Of a DNA stretch of 64,000 nt, positions 9,884 through 18,752 are shown piece by piece; the stretch's first letter is position 1, and the number at the start of each line of letters is the position of its first letter. The stretch is from Myxococcus stipitatus (GTDB lineage Bacteria; Myxococcota; Myxococcia; Myxococcales; Myxococcaceae). Both the position numbers and the translations under genes were made by a program. The DNA is taken from the NCBI RefSeq assembly GCF_021412625.1, contig NZ_JAKCFI010000001.1:1178001-1242000 (forward strand), written 5' to 3'. The notes beneath the pieces are model-generated. The model ran no database searches. It had not been told where the DNA came from and saw only the letters and a program-made list of their open reading frames with translations.

Positions 9884-10124
9884 GGGACGCTGGGCGGGAG
9901 GACCGCCAGGCGCCGCCGGCCTCGGATGCCCCCCGGCGGCTCGCGGGTGGGCGTCACGCTGGTCGGCGGTTCGCCAGTGAGAGGTGCGTGCGCGCTCAGT
10001 GCAGCACGGCCTCCCGACACCCGAAGGGAGCCGGGGGGCTGCTAAATCGACGAGCACTCACGACGCGAAGCATGGGAGAGGAATAACCCCGGACCCCCGC
10101 GCGGCGCAAGGGGGCCCGACCGGC

Positions 10125-10862
10125 TCAGGACTTCAGCGTCCGACCGAAAAGGTCGAGGAGCCGCTGCCAGTGCTGTTCGGAGGCCCCCTTGTCGAAGGCG
10201 GGCGCGTCCTCCACCGCGTAGCCATGCCTGGCGCCGGGGAGCAGCTCCGAGCGGTAGCGCGCGCGGGACTGCTTCAGCGCCTCCTCGAGGCGCTGGATGG
10301 CGTCCGCCGGCATGGAGCCGTCCTGGTCCGCGTGGCCGAAGTACAGCTCGCCCCGGACGTCACCGACGCGCCGGTGGGGGCTGTCCGGGGCCTCCGTGGC
10401 GAGCCTCCCGCCGTGGTTGGAGGCCGCCGCGGCGACGACGGTGGGGTGGTCCGCGGCGATTCGCACCGCGAACGAGCCGCTCATGCAATAGCCCACGACG
10501 CCCACGCGCGGGCCCTTGACGCGTGGGTCCTTCGCGAGGAAGTCCAGCTCCGCGGCGCCGTCGGCGCGGATGCGCTCCGGCGTCAGCGTGGCGATGAGCG
10601 CGTAGATGCGCTTGCGATAGGCCTCGTCGGAGAACGAGCCCGCGAGCTGGAGGCTCGTCGCGCGGCCCTCCCGGTAGAACACGTTGGGCAGGAGCACGAC
10701 ATAGCCCGCGTCCGCCAGCCTTCGCGCCATGTGCTCGAAGGCCGGACGGATGCCCCCCGCGTCCGGCATCATGATGACCGCGGGCCATGGGCCGTGCCCG
10801 GCGGGATGGAACAGCTTCGCGTCCATCGTTCCATCGGGAGTGGGGACGTCGATGTCTTCCAT
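10125..10862 (-). CDS. Dienelactone hydrolase family protein
   Basis: This 245-residue alpha/beta hydrolase has the dienelactone hydrolase triad: nucleophile Cys126 in GYCMSG, an acid in GHADQDG (Asp179 or Asp181) and His213 in ARHGYA. Dienelactone hydrolases open cyclic lactones of the chlorocatechol or related ring-cleavage pathways to maleylacetate. It is the last gene of a three-gene minus-strand set; the gene upstream is an iron-type alcohol dehydrogenase similar to maleylacetate reductases, the next pathway step. The spacing between them is 39 bases with an AGGAGGATTCCC ribosome site. The family is certain; use of an aromatic substrate is an inference from the neighbourhood. Confidence 0.88.
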   Translation of the reverse strand: MEDIDVPTPDGTMDAKLFHPAGHGPWPAVIMMPDAGGIRPAFEHMARRLADAGYVVLLPNVFYREGRATSLQLAGSFSDEAYRKRIYALIATLTPERIRADGAAELDFLAKDPRVKGPRVGVVGYCMSGSFAVRIAADHPTVVAAAASNHGGRLATEAPDSPHRRVGDVRGELYFGHADQDGSMPADAIQRLEEALKQSRARYRSELLPGARHGYAVEDAPAFDKGASEQHWQRLLDLFGRTLKS

Positions 10863-10901
10863 GGGAATCCTCCTGTGTCTTCTTCGAGGGGGCGGCCCGG
10901 A

Positions 10902-12077
10902 CTACAGCGACCGGGTGACGATGTCCGCCAACTCCGCGTCGGTGAGCACCAGCGGGTTGGCCTTCATGCTGCTGGAGGCCCGGGCCTTCTCCACCAGGGT
11001 GGGAAGCTGCTCCCGCGTCAGGCCGTGCGCGCCCAGGCCGGGAACCTCGAACGCGTCGCAAAGGCGCCGCGCCGTGCGCCAGGTGGCGTCCGGGGCGGTG
11101 TCGCGACCGTCGGTGAGCGCGGCGGCGACGCGGCCGTACTTGGCCAGGGAGGGGTGGTCCGGCGCGCGCTCGGTCAGCGCGCGGTGATTCACCTCCAGCA
11201 CGGCGGGGAGCAGGGCCGCGCAGAGCGCGCCATGGGGCGCGTCGAGCATCCCCCCCAGGGGCGCGGCGAAGCCATGCACCGCGCCCAGGCCCGCGTTGGC
11301 CAGGCACAGCCCCCCCAGGAGGCTGGCCATCGCGAGGTCCTCGCGGGTCCGGGCGTCGGGGACCCCGTTGCCCTGGAGCAGGCCGTTCCACGCGCGCGCC
11401 GAGAGGGGCATCCCCAGGGAGGCCAGATGGTCCGTGAGCGGGGTGGCCTTCGAGGACAGGAACGGCTCGATGAGCTGGGAGAGCGCGTCCATGGCGCTGG
11501 AGACGAGTACGGCGCGGGGCAGGCCCGCGAGCAGCTCAGGGTCCACCACGGCGACGCGGGGCTGCATCAGGGGGCCGCGCAGGCTGGCCTTCACCCGCGC
11601 CTGCTTGGAGCCCAGCACCGCGTTGCGGGTCACCTCCGAGCCGGTGCCCGCGGTCGTGGGGATGGCGACGAAGGGCAGGGCCCGCTGGGTGAGGGGCCTG
11701 CCCGCGCCGATGACCTCCAGATAATCGAGCGGGTCTCCCCCGTTGGTCGCCAGCGCGGAGAGGGCCTTGCCCGCGTCGAGCGCGCTGCCCCCACCGAAGG
11801 CGACGACGACGTCATGTCCCTCCACCGCGGCCATGCCCGCGCGCGCGTCCTCCAGCGTGGGCTCGCCGGCCACGGAGAAGAACGACACCTCGAGCCCCTG
11901 GGACTTCAGGGCCTCGGCCAGGCCGTGGGCGCGGTCGCGGTTCTTGCCGGTGACGAGCAGCACGCGGCCGCCCAGGTCGCGCACCACCGCGGGGACCTGG
12001 GCCACGCGGCCGGCGCCGAAGAGGATCCGCGTGGAGGTGGCGGCCTCGAGGTCGCTGGGGGTCGGCAGGGGGAGCAC
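10902..12077 (-). CDS. Iron-containing alcohol dehydrogenase / maleylacetate reductase-like
   Basis: The 391-residue protein has the NAD(P)-binding [11 protein letters not shown] (residues about 95-105), [12 protein letters not shown], and the metal segment HGFAAPLGG...APHG (His268, His282) of group III Fe-alcohol dehydrogenases. At the first metal segment it reads MDALSQLIE, so the second ligand, usually His, is Gln201. Many family members carry that variation and it may mark a subgroup with altered metal use. The GTG at 12077 is one base after the stop of the ABM monooxygenase gene, so the two are translationally coupled. With the dienelactone hydrolase downstream, maleylacetate reduction to 3-oxoadipate is the natural guess; other alcohol or aldehyde substrates remain possible. 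Confidence 0.87.
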   Translation of the reverse strand: MLPLPTPSDLEAATSTRILFGAGRVAQVPAVVRDLGGRVLLVTGKNRDRAHGLAEALKSQGLEVSFFSVAGEPTLEDARAGMAAVEGHDVVVAFGGGSALDAGKALSALATNGGDPLDYLEVIGAGRPLTQRALPFVAIPTTAGTGSEVTRNAVLGSKQARVKASLRGPLMQPRVAVVDPELLAGLPRAVLVSSAMDALSQLIEPFLSSKATPLTDHLASLGMPLSARAWNGLLQGNGVPDARTREDLAMASLLGGLCLANAGLGAVHGFAAPLGGMLDAPHGALCAALLPAVLEVNHRALTERAPDHPSLAKYGRVAAALTDGRDTAPDATWRTARRLCDAFEVPGLGAHGLTREQLPTLVEKARASSSMKANPLVLTDAELADIVTRSL

Positions 12078-12078
12078 G

Positions 12079-12396
12079 TCACCACCCCGCGTCGTCGGGG
12101 AAGCGGTTGACGTACTTCCGGCTCGTGCGCGGCTCGGCCATCATCGGCGCGACCGCGTCACGCCAGGCGAGGTAGTGCGCCGTCTCCTTGTGGGCGGCGG
12201 GCGCCTGGGGCGTGCGGTAGACCTCGACGAGGACGAAGCGGGTGGGGTCCTCCGCGTCCTGGATGACGTCGAAGCGGGCGATGCCCGGCTCCTTCACGCT
12301 GGCGCTCGCGTTGGCGAGCGTGGCCTCGCGGAAGGCGTCCACGTGCTCGGGCTTCACGTGGACGTGGACATGGACGACGAGCAGGCTGTGGGACAT
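12079..12396 (-). CDS. Antibiotic biosynthesis monooxygenase (ABM) domain protein
   Basis: A 105-residue ferredoxin-like single-domain protein. It has the typical ABM features: an N-terminal strand [16 protein letters not shown], then [27 protein letters not shown], and [11 protein letters not shown] with the conserved His segment. Relatives include quinol monooxygenases (YgiN) and the AI-2 enzyme LsrG, which act without cofactors. As first gene of the operon with a dehydrogenase and a dienelactone hydrolase it could form or handle a quinol substrate for ring cleavage. The operon starts about 90 bases from the polysaccharide lyase gene, also on the minus strand. Confidence 0.85.
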   Translation of the reverse strand: MSHSLLVVHVHVHVKPEHVDAFREATLANASASVKEPGIARFDVIQDAEDPTRFVLVEVYRTPQAPAAHKETAHYLAWRDAVAPMMAEPRTSRKYVNRFPDDAGW

Positions 12397-12485
12397 GCCC
12401 GGAAACTACTCCGGACCGGGGCCGCGTGGGGGCGCGACGCCGGCCCGGAGAGGACACCTGTGGGGTGCCGTACAGCGCGCGGGGC

Positions 12486-13736
12486 TCAGGGCGCCTTGAG
12501 CACCGCGACCGGGTCGAGCACGTCCTCGAGCTTGCGGGCCATGAGCCAGCCGTCGTGGTAGACGATGCCCGTCTGGGTGATGGTGTCGTTGCGGTACAGG
12601 CCCACCTTCAGATAGTTGACCTGACCGGAGTACTGCGTGGCGATGTAGCGCTTCGGCAGCACGAGCTTGCCGTTGTAGTACAGCTCCACGAAGCCCACGC
12701 GCGAGTCCGACGACCAGCGGACGTGGAAGACGAAGTCGAGCCACTTGCCGCGCACCAGCGGCGCGCTCCAGACGATGGTGCCCGGGTTGCCGCCGATGTT
12801 GAGGCGGATCTCCTCGCCGTAGACGTAGAACTCCACCGGCGGCGAGCCGCCCACCGTGTCGCTCTCCTGGTGCCACTGGGTGAACAGCTGCCAGGTCTTC
12901 ACGCTGGGGAACGTGCTGTCGAACATCGTGCTCCAGCGGTAGTAGTACTCGGAGCCCACCGCCTCGCGCGTCATTCGCACCAGCTCGTTGCGGTTGCCGC
13001 TGGAGTTGATGGGGTCGTCGCCCCGCTTCACCGTCGCCTTGAGGGCGTAGCCACCCTGGCGGCGGGGCGAGGTCACCACCGCCAGCCGGTCCGAGCTCAC
13101 CATCTGCGCGCGGGTCCACTGGCTGCGGTCACCCGTCTCGAAGTCGCCGGACCACACCACGCTGGCCCCGCTGGGAGGCGGCGCCGTGACGGTGGCGCAG
13201 GCGCGCGCCTCCGCGATGCTCGCCCACTCGTTCAGCGTGTTGCCCATGACGGTGATGCGCACGCGCCTGCCGCTGACGCCGCTGGCGAAGGTGTACGTCT
13301 CCGCGGCGCTCGTCGTGCCGCTGCTCTTGCCGCTGTATACCTGCGTGTACGTGTAGCCATCCGGGGACACCGACACGGTGAAGGTGTTCACGCGCGTGTT
13401 GCCTTCGTGCCAGGCGATGGCGATGCCGGACAGCGACTTCACCGCTCCCAGGTCGTAGTCGATCCACGCGCCCTTGCCGAGCATGCTCCAGCGCGTGTCG
13501 AGCCTGTCGTCCATCGTGTTGGTCGGCACGTTGCCGTCGTTGCCCTTGGCCAGGACGGAGGACGCCGTGAGCTGCGTGCAGGACTGCGCGCTGAGCGCGG
13601 TCGCGGAGACGGCCATCGTCTCCATGTTGCCGTCCAGGCCCTCCGGGGCCTCGCCGAACTCGGCAACATCCTGCGCGCCGCAAGCGACGCCACCCAGGCC
13701 GAGCAACGCGCCGGCCAGCAGAAGAGACTTCTTCAT
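12486..13736 (-). CDS. Secreted polysaccharide lyase (heparin-lyase-I-like fold) with discoidin domain
   Basis: The 416-residue product begins with MKKSLLLAGALLGLGGVACG, a lipoprotein-type signal, though the residue at -3 is Gly rather than Leu. Residues about 50-155 form an F5/8 type C (discoidin) carbohydrate-binding domain (DDRLDTRWS, IDYDLGAVKSLSGIAIAWHEG). Residues about 165-410 resemble the jelly-roll polysaccharide lyase family that includes heparin lyase I: SGDFETGDRSQW, YYYRWSTMFD, FTQWHQES, WLDFVFHVRWS and VNYLKVGLYR. It would cleave an acidic polysaccharide outside the cell or at the outer membrane. The ATG at 13736 has AGAGG nearby. The polymer cleaved is unknown; myxobacterial slime or prey/plant polysaccharide are candidates. 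Confidence 0.82.
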   Translation of the reverse strand: MKKSLLLAGALLGLGGVACGAQDVAEFGEAPEGLDGNMETMAVSATALSAQSCTQLTASSVLAKGNDGNVPTNTMDDRLDTRWSMLGKGAWIDYDLGAVKSLSGIAIAWHEGNTRVNTFTVSVSPDGYTYTQVYSGKSSGTTSAAETYTFASGVSGRRVRITVMGNTLNEWASIAEARACATVTAPPPSGASVVWSGDFETGDRSQWTRAQMVSSDRLAVVTSPRRQGGYALKATVKRGDDPINSSGNRNELVRMTREAVGSEYYYRWSTMFDSTFPSVKTWQLFTQWHQESDTVGGSPPVEFYVYGEEIRLNIGGNPGTIVWSAPLVRGKWLDFVFHVRWSSDSRVGFVELYYNGKLVLPKRYIATQYSGQVNYLKVGLYRNDTITQTGIVYHDGWLMARKLEDVLDPVAVLKAP

Positions 13737-14162
13737 GTGGGAACCTCTGGGGGAATAGACAGACGTCGAGTGAGCTCCGGCCGCTCCCGCGACGGGCTGC
13801 TGCAAGGCTTTGGTTGTGGGCTGCTCCAAGGTCGCGGCGAGGGAGGCCGCGTTACGACGCGGACAAGCATCCACGACTTTTATTTCGTATTCAACACATC
13901 ACTTCGTGCCTGCTTGCCCTGCAGGAGGCACATTCTCGTTCACTGCCAGTCGTGACGAACTTTTGGATGGTGAAAATGTCTGCCATTGCTGGCTGGCAGG
14001 GGCGGAGTGTGAGGGTTTGCAGGGACGCCGCGCGTGGATGGCGCTTCCATGCCCGCCCTGAAGGCGGGCGTGCATTCGGGTTCCGCACACTCCCACAGCC
14101 CCGGGGCACGAGGTGCCCGGAGGGCGGGGGGCGTTAGACGAAGCACCTCTGGAGGTGTGCCG
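13737..14162. promoter_or_regulatory. Divergent intergenic region with three consecutive hairpins before the AAA-TPR gene
   Basis: No gene is seen. The half near the lyase (about 13870-13990) is relatively AT-rich and probably holds its promoter. Toward the AAA-TPR gene there are three inverted repeats: GCCCGCC/GGCGGGC (14051-14069), GGGCAC/GTGCCC (14104-14118) and CACCTC/GAGGTG (14144-14157). The last includes the GGAGGTG ribosome site, so the site can pair with upstream bases. Confidence 0.4.
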
Positions 14163-16421
14163 ATGACGCCTGCTTCGGGCGTGTGCCTCGCCTGTGGGAC
14201 ACGCCTCCCTCCGGGCTCGTCGACGTGTCCGCGCGCGGCGCTCGCCACGCGACCGGGCGAGAGCGCGCGGCGGTGGGGCGCCGCGGCCTGCCAGCCTCCA
14301 CTGGCGGGCCGGGTGGCGCTGCTGGAGCGGCTGAAGGGGTGCGCGGAGGAGGCGCGGCGCGGGCTGGGGCGCGCGGTGTGGCTGACGGGCGTGGAGGGTC
14401 AGGGCAAGTCGCGGCTCAAGGACGCGTTGTTGGAGTCGCTCGGCGACGGCCGGTTCGACATCTGGGAGGGGAGCGGGCTGGCCTTTCCGGGGACTCCCGC
14501 GGGCCCCTTCCTCGATTTGCTGGAGGCCACCCGCGCGTTGCGCCCCGTGGCCGGGGTCAGCCGCATGTCGAGCGCGGAGGTGGAGCGGGTGGCCGCGTTC
14601 GTGGAGGGGCGCCAGTGGCCTGGCATCCCCGCGAGCCTGAGCGCGGAGAGCACGGCCCTCTTCGATGCCCTCTGCCACGCGCTCCTGCCCCAGGGCCCGC
14701 CCCGGCTGCTCGTGCTGGAGGACTGGCAGCACGCGGACGCGCTGAGCCGCGCGCTCGTCGAGGTGCTGGTGACGCGGCTGGCGCATGCCCCCATGCTCGT
14801 CCTGGTGCTGGAGCGCTCCACGGGGGCGGCGCCGGTGCCCGCGCCCGCGGACGTCCTGGAGCTCGGGCCCCTCTCGCTCGACGAATCCCTGGCGTTGATG
14901 GGAGCGCGGCTGCACGTGGGCGCCGCGAGGGATTCCGTGCTGCAGGTGGGTGGGGGGAACCCGCTGTCGTTGCTGCAGGCGTTGGCGTTCCTGGAGGAGC
15001 ACCCTGGCGTGCCCCTGCCTGCTTCCGCGGGGGCGGTGGCGAACGCGCGGCTCGCGGCGTTGCCCACGGCCCGGCGGGAGGTGCTCCAGCGGGCCTCGGT
15101 GCTCGGGCCGTGCTTCCCCCGGGCGGTGTTGGGGGCGCTGTCGGGAGGCTTCGCGCCGGTGGCCTCGCTGGAGGTGGGCGGGTGGCTGCGGCCGGTGGCG
15201 GGGGGACGCTACGTCTGGGGCATCCGGGGGCCGGGGCTCGACGCGGCGTGGTCCGACGAGGAGCGGTGCGCGCTGCACCGCCACGCGGCGGAGGCCTACG
15301 AGTCCCTCCCGGAGGTGCCGCGGCGCCGCGCCTGCGCGGAGCTGGTGCGACACTGGCTCGACGCGAAGGCGCCGGAGCGCGCGCTGCCCCATCTGGCGGA
15401 GGTGGCTCGCTGGTACCTCGCCGCGCTGGAGTCGACGGCGGCGCTCGGGGTGTACCGCTTCGCGCTGGAGGTCGCTCGGACGCTGGAGCCGGAGGACTCG
15501 CGCCGCTGGAGTCGCGCGCTCTGGGAGTCGCTGGGCGATGCCCACAGGCTGGCGGGGGAGCGGGAGGCGGCGGAGACGGCCTGGCGTGGCGCGCTCGCGC
15601 TCGACGGCCTGGGCGAGGGCGACAGTCCCCCCGTCGAGCGGCTCCGGCGCCTCCAGAAGCTGGCCTCGGTGGTGTTGTCGCTGGAGCGGCCCGAGGAGGT
15701 GGTGGCCCTGGTGTCATCCGTCTCCCTCGACGTGTCGTCGGAGGCCGCGCTCTCCGTGGCGGCGCTGGAGGCGCTGCGGGCGCTGTCGCTGTGCCTGCTG
15801 GGGCGCCATGAGGACGTGGAGGCGCGGCTGGTCGCGGCGCGGGAGGGGCTGGCCCGGGCGCCCCCCCAGGACAGCCCCGAGCGGGCGAGCGTGGAGGCCG
15901 CCATCCACCGGGCCCGGGGCATGTCGCTCATGGGGTTGGGGCGTCCCGAGCAGGCCACCGTCGAGTACGCGGCGATGCTGCGCTGGACGGAGCGCGCGGG
16001 GGACACGTGGGAGCACTCCACCGCGCTGTTCAACCTGGGGGACGCCTACGCGCGCGCGGGGGACCGTGAGCGGGCCGTGCACTTCTTCCAGCTCGCGTTG
16101 GACCTGAAGGCGCGGACGGGGGACCGGGGCGGCATGGCCTACACGCACCACGGGTTGGCGCTGCTCCACAGCCAGGCGGACGCGCCGGAGCTGGCGAAGG
16201 AGGACGCGGTGCGGGGGCTCCAGCTCGCCAGCATGCTGGGAGATCGAAAGCTCCAGTCGCTGCTGCGGTGCGCGCTGGGGCGGGCCCACCTGCGGCTGGG
16301 GGAGCGCGAGGAGGCCGCGCGGCAGCTCCAGCTCGCGGCGCAGGACGCCGCCGCCGCGGGGGCGCGTCCGGAGTTGCTCCAGGCGCAGGCCGCGCTGCGC
16401 GCGCTCGAAGCGCGGCGCTGA
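14163..16421 (+). CDS. AAA-type ATPase with C-terminal TPR repeats and short N-terminal zinc-ribbon-like segment
   Basis: The ATG at 14163 with GGAGG seven bases before is preferred over an ATG farther upstream in frame. The 752-residue protein opens with CLACGTRLPPGSSTC, a partial zinc ribbon. The NTPase domain (residues about 45-330) has Walker A GVEGQGKS (76-83) and a Walker B-like LLVLEDWQHAD, as in the AAA_16/MalT-like group of signalling ATPases. From about residue 480 on the chain is helical repeats, with clear TPR units near the end (ALFNLGDAYARAGDRERAVHFF, HHGLALLHSQAD, LGRAHLRLGEREEAARQL). No HTH or kinase domain is attached. It may act as a scaffold or sensor protein; partners are unknown. 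Confidence 0.8.
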   Translation: MTPASGVCLACGTRLPPGSSTCPRAALATRPGESARRWGAAACQPPLAGRVALLERLKGCAEEARRGLGRAVWLTGVEGQGKSRLKDALLESLGDGRFDIWEGSGLAFPGTPAGPFLDLLEATRALRPVAGVSRMSSAEVERVAAFVEGRQWPGIPASLSAESTALFDALCHALLPQGPPRLLVLEDWQHADALSRALVEVLVTRLAHAPMLVLVLERSTGAAPVPAPADVLELGPLSLDESLALMGARLHVGAARDSVLQVGGGNPLSLLQALAFLEEHPGVPLPASAGAVANARLAALPTARREVLQRASVLGPCFPRAVLGALSGGFAPVASLEVGGWLRPVAGGRYVWGIRGPGLDAAWSDEERCALHRHAAEAYESLPEVPRRRACAELVRHWLDAKAPERALPHLAEVARWYLAALESTAALGVYRFALEVARTLEPEDSRRWSRALWESLGDAHRLAGEREAAETAWRGALALDGLGEGDSPPVERLRRLQKLASVVLSLERPEEVVALVSSVSLDVSSEAALSVAALEALRALSLCLLGRHEDVEARLVAAREGLARAPPQDSPERASVEAAIHRARGMSLMGLGRPEQATVEYAAMLRWTERAGDTWEHSTALFNLGDAYARAGDRERAVHFFQLALDLKARTGDRGGMAYTHHGLALLHSQADAPELAKEDAVRGLQLASMLGDRKLQSLLRCALGRAHLRLGEREEAARQLQLAAQDAAAAGARPELLQAQAALRALEARR

Positions 16422-16591
16422 GGGCTCGGCGGCGAGGGGAGGCATGAGGCTCCTCGCGTGTCCTCGGCCTCCCGGCGCGGGACGCCACGGCGACGGGGCG
16501 AGTCCGGAGCGGCCCCTCGCCCGAAGCGCCGCGCGTGCTCGGTCCATGGAATTGACGGAACGGTCGGGAGGGGAGGAGTGTCCACCGCTGC

Positions 16592-17554
16592 GTGTCCTCC
16601 ACCTCGCTTCACTTCTCGCTGCTCCTCGTGCTCGTGCTGGGCGGCTCCACGTGCCTCGCCGCGTCTCCACCTCCCGACCCCTTCGACGCGTGGTTGAGGC
16701 CAGCCACTCCGCCCGCCGACGGCTTCTCGGTGCCTCCCGACCTGTCGCGCGCGAGGCCCGGGGCGCCCGTGGCGGCGCTCGCGCGAGGGCGCGTGCTCGA
16801 GGTGGAGGGTGGCCGCGTCGTGGTGGAGCACGTGTACTACGAGAACCACGCGCTGCTGAGCGCCCGTGTCGGGTACGCGGGGCTGGAGATGGTCGGGCCC
16901 CGCGTCGGGGACCTCGTCGAGCGAGGCCAGGTGCTCGGACGGGTGGGCCGCGCCGCGAAGGTATCGCTCGTGGTGCACGCCGACAGGCCGCTGTCCTCCG
17001 CCGAAGCCATCCGCTTCACGGCCGAACGCTCGAAGCTGCCGGTGCCCGCCGAGGAGGCCACGCTCGTGCTCGTCTCGCACGCCGAACACCAGCTCCGGCT
17101 CTACGAGCGCGGGCGAGAGGTGCTGCGGCTGGAGGTCGGCTTCGGTCAAGCCTCCGGTCCCAAGGTCGAGCGCGGGGACAACCGCACGCCGGTGGGCATG
17201 TACTTCGTCACGCAGAAGGCGCGCGGGAAGATGCCGGGACCCTATGGCGCCTACTACGGCGGGCACTGGATGCGGCTGAACTACCCGAACGCGTGGGACG
17301 CGCGCCGGGGCGTGGCGCGAGGGTGGGTCGACGAGCGGACGGCGGCTCGCATCGCCACGGCGTGGGTGGCCCGCAAGGACACGGACGCCTCGACGCGGCT
17401 GGGCAGCGGCATCGGCTTCCACGGCTGGGCCGAGGAGTGGGAGCTGGCGCGCACGCGGGGGCGGATGTCCTGGGGCTGCATCGTGCTCCACCCGCGGGAC
17501 CTGTCTGCCTTCTATGAACGGCTGACGCCCGGCGCCATGGTTGTCCTCTTCTAG
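16592..17554 (+). CDS. L,D-transpeptidase (YkuD) with N-terminal degenerate M23-like barrel
   Basis: A 320-residue exported protein starting at a GTG, with signal peptide up to about residue 23 (LHFSLLLVLVLGGSTCLAAS). Residues about 50-130 follow the pattern of an M23/lysostaphin-type beta-barrel (VEHVYYENHALLSARVGYAGL, GDLVERGQVLGRVG), but the catalytic HxH is missing (VVHADR). Residues about 150-320 are a YkuD domain with GFHGW and the catalytic Cys in SWGCIVLH, where most family members have SHGC. YkuD enzymes make 3-3 crosslinks in peptidoglycan or attach proteins to it. The inactive barrel may bind peptidoglycan or another partner. It stands alone on the plus strand, 30 bases before the LOG-family gene. 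Confidence 0.82.
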   Translation: MSSTSLHFSLLLVLVLGGSTCLAASPPPDPFDAWLRPATPPADGFSVPPDLSRARPGAPVAALARGRVLEVEGGRVVVEHVYYENHALLSARVGYAGLEMVGPRVGDLVERGQVLGRVGRAAKVSLVVHADRPLSSAEAIRFTAERSKLPVPAEEATLVLVSHAEHQLRLYERGREVLRLEVGFGQASGPKVERGDNRTPVGMYFVTQKARGKMPGPYGAYYGGHWMRLNYPNAWDARRGVARGWVDERTAARIATAWVARKDTDASTRLGSGIGFHGWAEEWELARTRGRMSWGCIVLHPRDLSAFYERLTPGAMVVLF

Positions 17555-17583
17555 CCGGGCCCGAGGCATGGAATCCTGTCGGC

Positions 17584-18726
17584 GTGCTTGAGCTTGAATC
17601 CATCGAGGCCTTCGAGCGCCACCTGCGCGAGGGGGCGAGCCTGTCGAACGTCGTCCTCCAGGGGCTGGACCTCCGCCGCTACACGCGGGAGCTGAGCGCC
17701 GTCCCGCTGGAGGGGGCCGTGTTCCTGGGGTGCGACCTGGAACACGAGGCCCTCCAGGCCGCGCTCGCGCACGGGGCGCTCGTCTTCCCGCCCATCTCCG
17801 GGCTGCCGTATCAACCCTACCGGGGCGCGCTCTACACGCCCGAGGAGCTCTACGCGGGCTTCGACCCCGCGCGTCCGGAGACGTACGCGGACACCCCGGA
17901 CGCGCGCATCTACCAGCACTGGGCGAGCCAGGGCCGCGGCACGCCGCCCACCCTGCTGGAGGCGCTCGCCCAGCGCCTGCATGACCACGCGATCACCGAC
18001 GCGCTGGACGACCTGCTCGCCGCGTCCGGGCCGGCCCGCAAGGTGGTGGCCATCATGGGGGGCCACTCGATGAAGCGCGGGCAGGAGGACTACCGGGAGG
18101 TGGCGCTGCTGGCGCGCGAGCTGACGCGTGCGGGCTTCTTCCTCGTCAGTGGCGGCGGGCCCGGCGCGATGGAGGCGACCCACGTCGGCGCGTGGTTCGC
18201 GCGTCGCGCCGAGGCGGAGCTGGACGTCGCGCTCGGGATGCTGGCCAGGGCTCCGAGCTACACGGACCGGGAGTGGCTGGCCCGGGCCTTCGAGGTGCGC
18301 GGCGCCTTCCCGCTGGGGCCCGGCGAGCTGCCCGCGTGCGCGAGCCTGGGCATCCCCACCTGGCACTACGGCCACGAGCCGCCCAACCCGTTCGCCACGC
18401 ACATCGCCAAGTACTTCGCCAACAGCGTGCGCGAGGACGGTCTGCTCACCATCGCGAAGGGCGGCATCGTCTACGCGCCCGGCAGCGCCGGCACCATCCA
18501 GGAGATCTTCCAGGACGCCTGCCAGAACCACTACAACAGCGTGGGCGTCATCAGCCCGATGATCTTCCTGGGGCGGGAGTTCTGGACGCGCACGCGCCCG
18601 GTGTATCCCCTGCTGGCGCAGCTGGCCCAGGGGCAGGACTACGCGCGGCACCTGCTGCTGACGGATTCGCGGGAAGAGGTCATCCGGGCACTGGTGGAGT
18701 ACGACCGCGCGCTGCCCGTCGGCTGA
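17584..18726 (+). CDS. LOG-family (lysine decarboxylase-like Rossmann) protein
   Basis: The 380-residue protein contains the LOG/TIGR00730-type core: VVAIMGGHSMKRG, LVSGGGPGAMEA and, near the C-terminus, APGSAGTIQEIFQD, matching the GGxGTxxE phosphate-binding motif with a Ser in place of one Gly. LOG enzymes release the base from nucleoside monophosphates, for example cytokinin ribotides. The first ~150 residues are an extra domain without a recognised family. It is longer than the ~190 residues of minimal LOGs. The GTG start at 17584 gives the best frame. It is 26 bases ahead of the HAD gene and appears to open the operon ending in the STM4011-4013 homologs. Confidence 0.82.
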   Translation: MLELESIEAFERHLREGASLSNVVLQGLDLRRYTRELSAVPLEGAVFLGCDLEHEALQAALAHGALVFPPISGLPYQPYRGALYTPEELYAGFDPARPETYADTPDARIYQHWASQGRGTPPTLLEALAQRLHDHAITDALDDLLAASGPARKVVAIMGGHSMKRGQEDYREVALLARELTRAGFFLVSGGGPGAMEATHVGAWFARRAEAELDVALGMLARAPSYTDREWLARAFEVRGAFPLGPGELPACASLGIPTWHYGHEPPNPFATHIAKYFANSVREDGLLTIAKGGIVYAPGSAGTIQEIFQDACQNHYNSVGVISPMIFLGREFWTRTRPVYPLLAQLAQGQDYARHLLLTDSREEVIRALVEYDRALPVG

Positions 18727-18752
18727 GCGGCGGCGCGAGAGGGGACGGGTGG

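Noticed and set aside
10091..10117. GGACCCCC/GGGGGCCC repeat after the dienelactone hydrolase gene as a terminator
   Set aside because: One mismatch, a long loop and no T-run; in DNA of this GC content such arms are expected by chance.
9846..10124. T-box or amino-acid attenuator in front of the PheRS-like gene
   Set aside because: No T-box sequence, no Phe-rich leader peptide and no terminator with a T-run; only a short hairpin is present.
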